A DNA stretch of 64,000 nt, from the NCBI RefSeq assembly GCF_012276985.1, contig NZ_JAAXMM010000010.1, forward strand, positions 62,001-126,000. Reading direction: 5' to 3'. Positions 1-7,748 of this stretch are shown here, piece by piece; within the stretch, counting starts at the first letter, position 1; every line of letters starts with the position of its first letter. This DNA is from Agrobacterium sp. a22-2 (GTDB lineage: Bacteria > Pseudomonadota > Alphaproteobacteria > Rhizobiales > Rhizobiaceae). The translations under genes were made by a program, and so were the position numbers. A model generated the notes under the pieces. That model made no database searches. It was not told where the DNA came from and saw nothing but the letters and a program-made list of their open reading frames with translations.

Positions 1-42
1 CGTAATGGTTGGCGCGCTTTTTCTTTCCCGGAGTAGCCTTGG

Positions 43-2283
43 ATGATGCGGCAATACGAGCTCGTTGAGCGAGTTCAGAAATATAAGCCCGACGCCAACG
101 AAGCGCTCCTGAACAAAGCCTACGTTTATGCCATGCAGAAGCATGGCCAGCAGAAGCGGGCGAGCGGCGACCCCTATATTTCCCACCCCCTCGAAGTCGC
201 CGCCATTCTCACCGACATGCATCTGGACGAATCGACGATCGCCGTCGCCCTTCTGCATGACACGATCGAGGATACGACGGCGACGCGCGCCGAGATCGAC
301 GATCTGTTCGGCGAGGATATCGGCCGTCTGGTCGAGGGCCTGACCAAGCTCAAGAAGCTCGATCTGGTCACCAAGAAGGCCAAGCAGGCGGAAAATCTGC
401 GCAAGCTGCTGCTGGCGATTTCGGACGATGTGCGCGTGCTGTTGGTCAAGCTTGCCGACCGGCTGCACAATATGCGCACGCTGGAGCATATGCGCGATGA
501 CAAGCGCGCCCGCATCTCCGAAGAGACGATGGAAATCTATGCGCCGCTGGCCGGTCGCATGGGCATGCAGGACATGCGCGACGAGCTGGAGGATCTGTCC
601 TTCCGCTACATCAATCCCGAAGCCTATGAAACGGTGACCAAGCGCCTGGAGGAATTGTCCCAGCGCAACGAGGGACTGATCAAGAAGATCGAGGACGAGT
701 TGCGCGAGCTTCTGGTGGCGCAGGGGCTGGAGGCGCCCGCCGTCAAGGGGCGCCAGAAGAAGCCCTATTCGGTCTTTCGCAAGATGCAGTCGAAGTCTTT
801 GTCCTTCGAACAGCTCTCGGATGTCTACGGCTTCCGTGTCGTCGTCAACGACGTGCCGTCCTGTTACAAGGCGCTCGGCGTTGTCCACACCCGCTGGCGC
901 GTCGTGCCGGGCCGGTTCAAGGATTATATCTCGACGCCCAAGCAGAACGATTATCGCTCCATTCACACCACCATCGTCGGCCCGTCGCGCCAGCGCATCG
1001 AGCTGCAGATCCGCACCCGCCGCATGCACGAGATCGCCGAATACGGTATCGCCGCCCATGCGCTTTATAAGGATGGTGAAAACGGCGAGCCCGGCGAACT
1101 GCTGTCGCGCGAAAGCAATGCCTATTCCTGGCTGCGCCATACCATCGAGGCCCTGGCCGAAGGCGATAACCCGGAGGAGTTCCTCGAGCATACCAAGCTC
1201 GAGCTGTTCCAGGACCAGGTGTTCTGCTTCACGCCGAAGGGCAAGTTGATCGCCCTGCCGCGTGGCGCCACGCCGATCGATTTTGCCTATGCCGTCCACA
1301 CCAATATCGGCGACACCACGGTCGGCGCCAAGATCAACGGCCGGATCATGCCGCTGGTGACCCGTCTGAGCAATGGCGACGAGGTCGAGATCATCCGCTC
1401 GGGCGTCCAGGTGCCGCCGGCCGCCTGGGAGGAGATCGTCGTCACCGGCAAGGCGCGCTCTGCGATCCGCCGCGCCACCCGCATGGCGATCCGCAAGCAA
1501 TATTCCGGCCTCGGCCATCGTATCCTGGAGCGCACCTTCGAGCGCGCCGGCAAGGTCTTTTCCCGCGACGCGTTGCGCCCGGCTTTGCATCGCCTCGGCC
1601 ATCGCGATGTCGAGGATGCCATTGCCGCGGTTGGGCGTGGCGAAATGTCGTCGCTGGATGTTCTGCGCGCCGTGTTCCCCGACTACCAGGACGAGCGCGT
1701 CACGGTAAAGCCGGCGGCGGATGATGGCTGGTTCAACATGCGTTCGGCCAGCGGCATGATGTTCAAGCTGCCGGGCAAGACGGCGGCGGACCGTGAAGCG
1801 GCGGCCAAGGCGGCCGCGGCCGGCGAAGCGCTCGACCCCTTGCCGATCCGCGGCCTCTCCGGTGCCGTCGAGGTGCATTTCACCCCGGCCGGCGCTGTGC
1901 CGGGCGACCGCATCGTCGGCATCATGGAAGAAGGCAAGGGCATTACCATCTATCCGATCCAGGCCTCGGCGCTGCAGCGTTTCGACGACGAGCCGGAACG
2001 CTGGATCGATGTGCGCTGGGATCTCGACGAAGCCAACAAGTCGCGCTTCCGCGCCCGCATTCTGGTCAATGCCATCAACGAGCCGGGCACGCTGGCAACC
2101 GTGGCCCAGACAGTTGCCGGTCTCGACATCAATATCAGCAGCCTGACCATGATGCGCGTCGCCACCGATTTTACCGAAATGGCCTTCGACCTCGAAGTCT
2201 GGGATCTGCGCCAGCTCAACCAGCTGCTGAGCCAGATGAAGGAACTGGACTGTATCTCCACGGTCAAGCGCGTCTACGATTGA
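43..2283 (+). CDS. rsh: Bifunctional (p)ppGpp synthetase/hydrolase, RelA/SpoT family
   Basis: The 746-residue product has the complete long-RSH architecture. An HD hydrolase domain near residues 25-190 carries H72-D73 and E76-D77. The (p)ppGpp synthetase domain lies at about 240-345. A TGS domain follows at about 395-460 and a C-terminal ACT domain at about 669-746. Because the HD motif is intact the enzyme should both make and degrade ppGpp; this is the usual single RSH of alphaproteobacteria, acting in the cytoplasm at the ribosome. Two ATG codons (43 and 46) are tandem. A GGAG at 30-33 suits either, slightly better the first. The gene is followed by about 200 bp and a promoter for the next small gene, so it appears to end its own transcription unit. 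Confidence 0.95.
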   Translation: MMRQYELVERVQKYKPDANEALLNKAYVYAMQKHGQQKRASGDPYISHPLEVAAILTDMHLDESTIAVALLHDTIEDTTATRAEIDDLFGEDIGRLVEGLTKLKKLDLVTKKAKQAENLRKLLLAISDDVRVLLVKLADRLHNMRTLEHMRDDKRARISEETMEIYAPLAGRMGMQDMRDELEDLSFRYINPEAYETVTKRLEELSQRNEGLIKKIEDELRELLVAQGLEAPAVKGRQKKPYSVFRKMQSKSLSFEQLSDVYGFRVVVNDVPSCYKALGVVHTRWRVVPGRFKDYISTPKQNDYRSIHTTIVGPSRQRIELQIRTRRMHEIAEYGIAAHALYKDGENGEPGELLSRESNAYSWLRHTIEALAEGDNPEEFLEHTKLELFQDQVFCFTPKGKLIALPRGATPIDFAYAVHTNIGDTTVGAKINGRIMPLVTRLSNGDEVEIIRSGVQVPPAAWEEIVVTGKARSAIRRATRMAIRKQYSGLGHRILERTFERAGKVFSRDALRPALHRLGHRDVEDAIAAVGRGEMSSLDVLRAVFPDYQDERVTVKPAADDGWFNMRSASGMMFKLPGKTAADREAAAKAAAAGEALDPLPIRGLSGAVEVHFTPAGAVPGDRIVGIMEEGKGITIYPIQASALQRFDDEPERWIDVRWDLDEANKSRFRARILVNAINEPGTLATVAQTVAGLDINISSLTMMRVATDFTEMAFDLEVWDLRQLNQLLSQMKELDCISTVKRVYD

Positions 2284-2419
2284 CAATCCGCCGCCTGGAA
2301 TGCGTTTCCTGGCGGCTGACGCACAAAGTCGTGCCATTATTCTCCTCGAAAGTTCCAAAAAACAGGCATTTATTCGCCTAGCTATGCGTTATGCGCAGGG
2401 CTGCGGTCTCTCCTTGGCG

Positions 2420-2448
2420 TTGGTAAATTGTGCATCGCACAACTATAT
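2420..2448 (+). promoter_or_regulatory. Promoter of the DUF3563 gene with an embedded palindrome
   Basis: A -35 like TTGGTA (2420-2425) and a -10 CTATAT (2443-2448) are separated by 17 bp. CTATAT fits the alphaproteobacterial sigma-70 -10 consensus. The spacer contains a perfect inverted repeat, TTGTGC-ATC-GCACAA (2428-2442), which abuts the -10 and looks like an operator. The start of transcription would fall near 2455, about 35 nt before the ATG at 2492. Confidence 0.5.
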
Positions 2449-2491
2449 TCGTGTCATACGATGAACAACCCAGAAGAGAAGGAACGAAACA

Positions 2492-2644
2492 ATGTTTGCC
2501 CCCATTCGCAAGCTCGCCCGCGCCCTGCGCGTCCCCAGCGCCCAGGATCGTGAAATGGCCTATCTGAACGGCTCGCATGACCGCTTCGACCTGGAATACC
2601 GTCAGCGTCAGATCGACAACGGCCTGTTCCGCAACAAGTTCTGA
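2492..2644 (+). CDS. DUF3563 family microprotein (50 aa)
   Basis: A short open frame of 51 codons starts with ATG at 2492 behind a purine-rich ribosome binding site (GAAGAGAAGGAA, 2472-2483). The product begins MFAPIRKLARALRVPS and ends in a basic/aromatic tail (LFRNKF). This matches the DUF3563 family as I know it: about 50 residues, widespread in rhizobia and Burkholderia, of unknown function. It has an amphipathic basic N-terminal segment (residues 1-15), then a polar segment rich in Arg, Asp and Tyr (20-42). No signal peptide or membrane segment is visible. It is monocistronic, with its own promoter and a putative operator. Confidence 0.75.
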   Translation: MFAPIRKLARALRVPSAQDREMAYLNGSHDRFDLEYRQRQIDNGLFRNKF

Positions 2645-2779
2645 TTTCGCCTGCTGATGTGCCGGTCAGGATCTCCATCCCGGCCGGCTTGATATGCAAG
2701 GCTCGTCGCTCCGCCGAGCGCTCCGGCAAGGCCGTTTAGGCACTTGAACTTGGCCACGCATATCCACTACATGTGGCTC

Positions 2780-3367
2780 ATGCTGTTTCGCCGTCGCAAA
2801 CCCGCAGGATTGATGGAAAAGCTGCGCGGCTTGGTCTGGCCCCGTATGGGTTTTCTGCGCTCATTTCGGTATTTTCGCATGCGTGTCTTGAGGCTGACAG
2901 CCTCGCCCCATGCTGTCGCGGCCGGCGTTGCTGCCGGTGTCATGTCCTCCTGGACGCCTTTCGTCGGCTTTCACTTCATCCTGTCGTTTGTCCTGGCCTA
3001 CCTGCTGGCCGGCAATCTGATCGCCGCCGCGCTCGGCACGGCTTTCGGCAATCCCCTGACGTTTCCGTTCATCTGGGCTTTCACCTGGGAAGTCGGAAAC
3101 CAGATGATCGGCCATCAAAAGCCGGGGCAGGGCAGCGCCATCGATCTGGTCAGTCTGTTCGAGAAACTCGAGCTGTCGCAACTGTGGGATCCCGTGCTGA
3201 AGCCGATGCTGATCGGCGCGGTACCGCCGGCGCTGGTGTCCGGCCTGCTGGTCTACGGCCTGGTTTTTTATGCCGTTCGCGGCTTTCAGGCGCGCCGCCG
3301 CGCCCATCTGGCCGAGCGTGCCCGCAACCGCCTCGGCGAGGCGGTCAGCGGCGTTCGGAGCGTTTAA
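2780..3367 (+). CDS. DUF2062 domain membrane protein
   Basis: The product (195 aa from ATG 2780, starting MLFRRRKPAG) carries the DUF2062 signature: a basic N-terminus, then LTASPHAVAAGVAAG followed by a hydrophobic segment, the FxGFHF element and GNPLTFPF. A second hydrophobic segment lies near the C-terminus (ALVSGLLVYGLVFYAV). The family consists of small inner-membrane proteins of unknown function. The frame stays open upstream to a TTG at 2744, but ATG 2780 fits the family start better. It lies 12 bp upstream of acpS in the same direction, so the two are probably co-transcribed. Confidence 0.75.
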   Translation: MLFRRRKPAGLMEKLRGLVWPRMGFLRSFRYFRMRVLRLTASPHAVAAGVAAGVMSSWTPFVGFHFILSFVLAYLLAGNLIAAALGTAFGNPLTFPFIWAFTWEVGNQMIGHQKPGQGSAIDLVSLFEKLELSQLWDPVLKPMLIGAVPPALVSGLLVYGLVFYAVRGFQARRRAHLAERARNRLGEAVSGVRSV

Positions 3368-3379
3368 GAGGAACATGTC

Positions 3380-3784
3380 ATGATCATCGGCATCGGCAGC
3401 GACCTGATCGATATTGCCCGCGTGGCAAAATCGATCGAGCGTTTCGGCGATCGGTTCACCGCCCGCTGCTTCACGGATATCGAGCAGCAGCGCTCCGATG
3501 CCAGCCGCAACCGCGCCGCATCTTACGCCAAGCGTTTCGCCGCCAAGGAGGCCTGTTCGAAGGCGCTGGGGACCGGTCTTGCCCAGGGCGTATTCTGGAA
3601 GGACATGGGCGTTGCCAATTCAAAGGAAGGCAAGCCCTCCATGGTGCTGACCGGCGGCGCCGAAACGCGGCTGAAGTCGCTGCTGCCGGCCGGCCATGAG
3701 GCGATCATCCACCTGACCATCACCGACGAGCATCCCTATGCCCAGGCCTTCGTGGTCATCGAGGCGCGGCCTCTGACCGGATGA
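3380..3784 (+). CDS. acpS: Holo-[acyl-carrier-protein] synthase
   Basis: AcpS transfers 4'-phosphopantetheine from CoA to the conserved serine of acyl carrier protein; the substrate gene acpP is also in this window. The 134-residue protein has the two family motifs: [10 protein letters not shown] near the N-terminus with metal-binding D8, and [16 protein letters not shown] with E57. Length is normal for the family. The ATG at 3380 follows a GAGGAA ribosome binding site (3369-3374). It stands at the head of the conserved acpS-lepB-rnc-era-recO order, 100 bp before lepB. Confidence 0.95.
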   Translation: MIIGIGSDLIDIARVAKSIERFGDRFTARCFTDIEQQRSDASRNRAASYAKRFAAKEACSKALGTGLAQGVFWKDMGVANSKEGKPSMVLTGGAETRLKSLLPAGHEAIIHLTITDEHPYAQAFVVIEARPLTG

Positions 3785-3884
3785 ACCGGGCGCCCTCCAT
3801 GGATTTTCACGTCCTAACCGTTGCCGCGGATGCGCGAAGCGACTAGAGAAAGCAGCTAATTGCTAAAACAAGGAAGAGACAGGC

Positions 3885-4628
3885 GTGTCCGAGCAAGTTG
3901 AAAAGAAGCAGAGTGCCCTTTGGGAAAATATCAAGGTCGTCATTCAGGCCTTGCTCCTGGCGATGGTCATCCGCACGGTGTTCTTCCAGCCCTTCACGAT
4001 TCCGTCCGGGTCGATGATGCCCACCCTGCTGGTCGGCGACTATATCTTCGTCAACAAGTTCTCCTACGGCTATTCGAAATATTCCCTGCCGTTTTCGCCC
4101 AATCTGTTTTCCGGCCGCATCTTCGGCAGTGATCCGGAGCGCGGCGACGTGGTGGTCTTCCGCTTTCCGCCCAATCCCGAAGTCGACTATATCAAGCGTC
4201 TGGTCGGTCTTCCCGGCGACCGCATCCAGGTGATCGAAGGCGTGCTGCATATCAACGGCAAGCCGGTGCCGAAGGCGCCGGACGGCACCTTCACCTCGGA
4301 TTATCGCCAGGATCCGGGTATCAACGTGCCGGTCTTCCGCGAGACCATGGACAATGGCGTAACCTATGACACGCTGGACCAGTCGCCGATCTCCAAGGGC
4401 GACAACACGCCCGAGCGGATCGTGCCCGAGGGCCACTATTTCATGATGGGCGACAACCGCGACAATTCGCTCGACAGCCGTTTCGACGTCGGTTTCGTGC
4501 CTGCCGAAAACCTGATCGGCCGCGCCTCGGTCATCTTCTTCTCGCTGGGCAACGACACCTCCTTCCGCGAGATCTGGAAGTGGCCAACGAACATGCGGTG
4601 GGAGCGCCTGTTCAAGGTTGTTCAATGA
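3885..4628 (+). CDS. lepB: Signal peptidase I
   Basis: LepB is the inner-membrane serine protease that removes Sec and Tat signal peptides from exported proteins. The 247-residue product has one N-terminal membrane segment (about residues 17-35), the catalytic Ser43 in PSGSMMPTL, the general-base Lys104 in DYIKRLVGLPGD, and the box-E motif MGDNRDNS. The start codon is GTG at 3885, chosen because it sits 7 bp after the AGGAAGAG ribosome binding site (3871-3878) and gives the standard short cytoplasmic N-terminus. Its stop overlaps the start of rnc (ATGA, 4625-4628), so the two are translationally coupled. Confidence 0.96.
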   Translation: MSEQVEKKQSALWENIKVVIQALLLAMVIRTVFFQPFTIPSGSMMPTLLVGDYIFVNKFSYGYSKYSLPFSPNLFSGRIFGSDPERGDVVVFRFPPNPEVDYIKRLVGLPGDRIQVIEGVLHINGKPVPKAPDGTFTSDYRQDPGINVPVFRETMDNGVTYDTLDQSPISKGDNTPERIVPEGHYFMMGDNRDNSLDSRFDVGFVPAENLIGRASVIFFSLGNDTSFREIWKWPTNMRWERLFKVVQ

Positions 4629-5344
4629 AGACAGCCAAGGGGTTGAGAGACGAGGACCGGTCGCGCATCGAAGCTGCGATCGGTCATTCGTTTGCGAACA
4701 AGGAGCGCCTGGATCGGGCGCTCACCCATTCGAGCGCCAAGACCGCCAAGGGCGGCAATTACGAGCGGCTTGAATTCCTGGGCGACCGCGTGCTGGGCCT
4801 CTGCGTCGCAGAACTCTTGTTCACGACGTTTCGCGCGGCTGCGGAAGGCGAGCTTTCGGTCCGTCTCAATCAATTGGTCAGCGCCGAGACCTGCGCGCAG
4901 GTTGCCGATGAGCTGGAGCTGCATCGCTATATCCGCACCGGCGCCGATGTGAAGAAGCTGACCGGCAAGAACATGCAGAACATTCGCGCCGACGCGGTGG
5001 AAAGCCTGATCGCCGCGATCTACCTCGATGCCGGCCTGGAAGCCGCCCGCGCCTTCATCCTGCGTTTCTGGAGCGCCCGCGCGGCCCGTGCGGATGCGGC
5101 GCGGCGCGACGCCAAGACCGAGCTGCAGGAATGGGCGCATGCGAATTTCGCGCAGACTCCGGTTTATCGGGTTGCAGAGCGCTCCGGACCGGATCATGAT
5201 CCCCGCTTCACGGTGACGGTGGAGATTATCGGCTTGCCACCCGAGACAGGCGTGGAGCGCTCCAAGCGCACCGCCGAACAAGTGGCCGCTACCAGATTAC
5301 TTGAGCGCGAAGGCGTATGGCAGAAACCTTCTGCCGGAAATTGA
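4625..5344 (+). CDS. rnc: Ribonuclease III
   Basis: RNase III cleaves double-stranded RNA in rRNA precursors and some mRNAs. From ATG 4625 the product is 239 residues. The RNase III signature ERLEFLGDR is at 47-55, followed by the second acidic motif around VESLIAAIYLDAG. A C-terminal double-stranded RNA binding domain begins near DAKTELQEWAH. An in-frame start at 4580 would overlap lepB by 49 bp and add residues not found in the family, so 4625, which shares ATGA with the lepB stop, is preferred. Confidence 0.96.
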   Translation: MKTAKGLRDEDRSRIEAAIGHSFANKERLDRALTHSSAKTAKGGNYERLEFLGDRVLGLCVAELLFTTFRAAAEGELSVRLNQLVSAETCAQVADELELHRYIRTGADVKKLTGKNMQNIRADAVESLIAAIYLDAGLEAARAFILRFWSARAARADAARRDAKTELQEWAHANFAQTPVYRVAERSGPDHDPRFTVTVEIIGLPPETGVERSKRTAEQVAATRLLEREGVWQKPSAGN

Positions 5345-5353
5345 TTGGACATC

Positions 5354-6301
5354 ATGACAGACAGTGACAACACCCCGGCCATCGGTGGCCGCGAGATCGA
5401 AGGCGTACCGACCCGTTCCGGCTTTGTGGCGCTGATCGGCCCCACCAATGCCGGCAAGTCGACGCTGGTCAATCGCCTCGTCGGCGCCAAGGTCTCGATC
5501 GTCAGCCACAAGGTGCAGACGACACGGGCGGTTATGCGCGGCATCGCCATCCACAACAACGCCCAGATCGTCTTCATGGACACGCCCGGCATCTTCAAGC
5601 CGCGCCGCCGGCTCGACCGTGCCATGGTCACCTCGGCTTGGGGCGGTGCCAAGGATGCCGATTACATCGTCCTGCTGATCGACAGCGAGCGCGGCCTGCG
5701 CGGCGATGCCGAATCGATCCTGGAAGCCTTGAAGGATGTGCACCAGCCGAAAGTCCTGGTGCTCAACAAGATCGACCAGGTGCGCCACGAGGACCTGCTG
5801 AAGCTTGCCGCGGCCGCCAATGAGACGGTCCGCTTCGAACGCACCTTCATGATTTCGGCGACGACCGGCTCGGGTTGCGACGACCTGATGGACTACATCT
5901 CCGCAGCATTGCCACAAGGACCCTGGTACTATCCGGAGGATCAGATCTCCGATCTGCCGATCCGCCAATTGGCCGCCGAAATCACCCGCGAAAAACTGTT
6001 CCTGCGGCTGCATCAGGAGCTGCCCTATTCCTCTCATGTCGAGACGGAAAAGTGGGAAGAGCGCAAGGACGGCTCGGTGCGAATCGAGCAGGTCATCTAT
6101 GTCGAGCGCGACAGCCAGAAAAAGATCGTCCTCGGCAAGGGCGGTGATGCCATCAAGGCGATTTCGACCGCATCGCGCAAGGAAATGTCGGAAATCCTCG
6201 AGCAGCCCGTCCATCTCTTCCTGTTCGTCAAGGTGAGAGAGAACTGGGGCGACGATCCCGAGCGGTTCCGCGAAATGGGCCTCGAATTTCCAAGGGAATA
6301 G
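5354..6301 (+). CDS. era: GTPase Era, ribosome assembly
   Basis: Era is an essential GTPase that binds the 3' end of 16S rRNA during 30S maturation. The 315-residue product has G1 GPTNAGKST (30-38), the DTPGI G3 box, NKID (G4), and a C-terminal KH RNA-binding domain with KIVLGKGGDAIKAI. ATG 5354 gives the expected length; an in-frame TTG at 5345 is possible but less likely. It lies 9 bp after rnc, and the rnc-era pairing is near universal. A Rho-independent terminator follows at 6313-6342. Confidence 0.96.
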   Translation: MTDSDNTPAIGGREIEGVPTRSGFVALIGPTNAGKSTLVNRLVGAKVSIVSHKVQTTRAVMRGIAIHNNAQIVFMDTPGIFKPRRRLDRAMVTSAWGGAKDADYIVLLIDSERGLRGDAESILEALKDVHQPKVLVLNKIDQVRHEDLLKLAAAANETVRFERTFMISATTGSGCDDLMDYISAALPQGPWYYPEDQISDLPIRQLAAEITREKLFLRLHQELPYSSHVETEKWEERKDGSVRIEQVIYVERDSQKKIVLGKGGDAIKAISTASRKEMSEILEQPVHLFLFVKVRENWGDDPERFREMGLEFPRE

Positions 6302-6312
6302 AAGAGACAAAG

Positions 6313-6342
6313 GGGGCTCCCATGACAATGGGAGCTCTTTTT
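6313..6342 (+). terminator. Rho-independent terminator after era
   Basis: An 8-bp perfect stem, GCTCCCAT (6316-6323) and ATGGGAGC (6328-6335), with a GACA loop is followed by TCTTTTT. It separates the rnc-era unit from recO, whose start lies 41 bp further on, so recO probably depends on read-through or on its own promoter. Confidence 0.75.
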
Positions 6343-6382
6343 GCTATCGTGGATCCGAACCCGAATCCAGGCAAGGCAGCGC

Positions 6383-7171
6383 ATGCAGTGGAGCGATGAG
6401 GCAATTGTGCTGGGCGTGAAGCGTCACGGCGAGACAAGCGTCATTGCCGAAGTGATGACGCGCAGCCGCGGCCGCCATTTGGGCCTGGTGCGTGGCGGCC
6501 GGTCGCGCAGCCTGCAGCCTGTGCTGCAGCCGGGAAATCTGCTGGAGGTCACCTGGCGGGCGCGACTTGACGAACATCTTGGTGAATACAGGGTCGAGCC
6601 GGTGAGGCTGCGCGCTGCCCGGTTGATGGAGAGTGCGACGGCGGTCTACGGCGTCCAGGCGCTCTCGGCCGTGCTGCGGCTTCTGCCGGAGCGCGATCCC
6701 CATCCGCATCTCTACGAGATGCTGGATCTCGTTCTCGACCATCTCGACGAACCTCGGGCGGCCGGCGAACTCTTTATCCGCTTCGAGCTGGCCGTGCTGA
6801 ACGATCTCGGATTCGGGCTGGATCTGGCGCGCTGCGCGGCGACGGGACGAAGCGAGGACCTGGTCTATGTCTCGCCGAAATCCGGCCGCGCCGTCTGCCG
6901 GGACGCGGGTGCACCCTATGCGGACAAGATGCTGGCTCTGCCGCGGTTTTTGTCTGCGGGGGAGGCCAAGGCCGCCGATGGCGGCAGTCTGGCCGAGGCT
7001 TTCCGTCTGACCGGCTATTTCCTCAACCGGCATGTCTACGAGCCGCGCGGTCTGGAACCGGGCGCGGCTCGCGACGGATTTCTTCATGCGGCGTTGAAGG
7101 CCTTGCGATCGGGCACGCCAAGCGATGGCCCGGTCACGGACGGAGCAATCGCCGAGGCGAAGATCGCCTGA
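6383..7171 (+). CDS. recO: DNA repair protein RecO
   Basis: RecO works with RecF and RecR to load RecA onto SSB-coated gapped DNA. The 262-residue product begins [17 protein letters not shown], typical of the N-terminal OB fold of alphaproteobacterial RecO, with the following [10 protein letters not shown] motif. A helical C-terminal domain follows, containing one Cys pair region near [23 protein letters not shown] that is a weak remnant of the zinc site. ATG 6383 is preferred over upstream in-frame codons because it gives the family N-terminus. Its 3' end overlaps, in antisense, the 3' end of the minus-strand gene at 7084-7353. Confidence 0.93.
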   Translation: MQWSDEAIVLGVKRHGETSVIAEVMTRSRGRHLGLVRGGRSRSLQPVLQPGNLLEVTWRARLDEHLGEYRVEPVRLRAARLMESATAVYGVQALSAVLRLLPERDPHPHLYEMLDLVLDHLDEPRAAGELFIRFELAVLNDLGFGLDLARCAATGRSEDLVYVSPKSGRAVCRDAGAPYADKMLALPRFLSAGEAKAADGGSLAEAFRLTGYFLNRHVYEPRGLEPGAARDGFLHAALKALRSGTPSDGPVTDGAIAEAKIA

Positions 7172-7353
7172 CCATTGCGATCGGCCATTTCAAGGTGGTT
7201 GCGGATGGCGACCTGCAGTTCCGCGAGGTTTTCATAGATCTCGCCATCGAGTTCGATGACCGGAAACTTGACCGCGATGAACTTGACGCCCTTGCCATCG
7301 GGAATGGTGATGCCGACCGGGATGCCGGCGTATTCGACAACTTGCTTTTCCAT
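7084..7353 (-). CDS. Conserved hypothetical small protein (89 aa)
   Basis: I do not recognise a named family. From ATG 7353 the product starts [15 protein letters not shown] and is a compact acidic/hydrophobic protein with probable beta strands ([20 protein letters not shown]) followed by a helix ([16 protein letters not shown]), resembling a small soluble alpha/beta protein. The last 29 codons lie antisense to the end of recO (88 bp of overlap), and that tail is low in structure, so the ancestral stop may have been nearer 7170. Upstream on the same strand lie a 31-codon ORF and a candidate leader RNA that may control it. Coding status is supported by balanced composition and by the start beside a purine-rich stretch, but not proven. 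Confidence 0.6.
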   Translation of the reverse strand: MEKQVVEYAGIPVGITIPDGKGVKFIAVKFPVIELDGEIYENLAELQVAIRNHLEMADRNGQAIFASAIAPSVTGPSLGVPDRKAFNAA

Positions 7354-7432
7354 ACTATAGATCCTCGCCCGCATGAAAAATCGCGGGCTTCAACACTGAA
7401 TTCGATTGTGACGGGTTAGAGAGGCTGCCGGT

Positions 7433-7528
7433 TCACATTCGACAGATGCTGGATTTCACGCACACAAGGGATGTGCCATGTCGGACGCTGCGCCAGGAGC
7501 CGACTGTATTACGAACGATAAAACGCAT
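7433..7528 (-). CDS. Short ORF (31 aa) after a structured leader
   Basis: A perfect AGGAGG ribosome binding site (plus-strand CCTCCT, 7537-7542) lies 8 nt before an ATG (7528-7526). The frame runs 31 codons to a TGA at 7433-7435. The peptide begins MRFIVRNTVGSWRSVR and is rich in Arg, Ser and Val, with two Cys. The strength of the ribosome binding site and its inclusion in a folded leader suggest translation, either as a regulatory leader peptide or as a microprotein. No family is recognised. The next gene on this strand starts 79 bp downstream at 7353. Confidence 0.4.
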   Translation of the reverse strand: MRFIVRNTVGSWRSVRHGTSLVCVKSSICRM

Positions 7529-7531
7529 TAC

Positions 7532-7620
7532 ACGAACCTCCTTTGTCTGCGGGCGCCAGTCTTCACGCCCAGGCTACGTCCTTGCCGGCTTGAGCCGACG
7601 GGTTGAAAGGTAGGTGCGTC
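7532..7620 (-). ncRNA. Candidate structured cis-regulatory leader RNA
   Basis: Read on the minus strand, CCTACCTTT (about 7605-7613) can pair with AAAGGAGG (about 7537-7544). That closes a multibranch structure containing two internal hairpins: GTCGGC/GCCGGC with a TCAA loop, and GGGCG/CGCCC with a 10-nt loop. The closing helix contains the ribosome binding site of the 31-codon ORF, so folding would block its translation. The layout (closing stem, two arms, unpaired junction segments, masked ribosome binding site) is that of a riboswitch-like leader. The alphaproteobacterial speF-type leaders are the first family I would compare, from memory only. No ornithine decarboxylase gene is nearby. 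Confidence 0.45.
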
Positions 7621-7667
7621 GTGTCGCGACGTCAACCACCGCCAGAGAAAAAATAAAATAATATTTT

Positions 7668-7718
7668 GCAGCGCAGCAAATGTGAAAGCTTTGCGGCAAA
7701 ATAAATCCGCTGCGCCGC
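7668..7718 (-). repeat. Imperfect inverted repeat downstream of the MFS gene
   Basis: GCAGCGCAGC (7668-7677) and GCTGCGCCGC (7709-7718) pair over 10 bp with one mismatch, enclosing 31 nt. On the minus strand the repeat follows the MFS stop by about 30 nt and is followed by an AT-rich run (AAAATATTATTTTATTTTTT). It may be a terminator for the MFS gene. The AT-rich run could also serve as promoter DNA for the leader at 7532-7620. The rest of 7354-7748 holds nothing else I can name. Confidence 0.35.
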
Positions 7719-7748
7719 AATTGTTAAAAAATGGATCCGTATTTTGGC

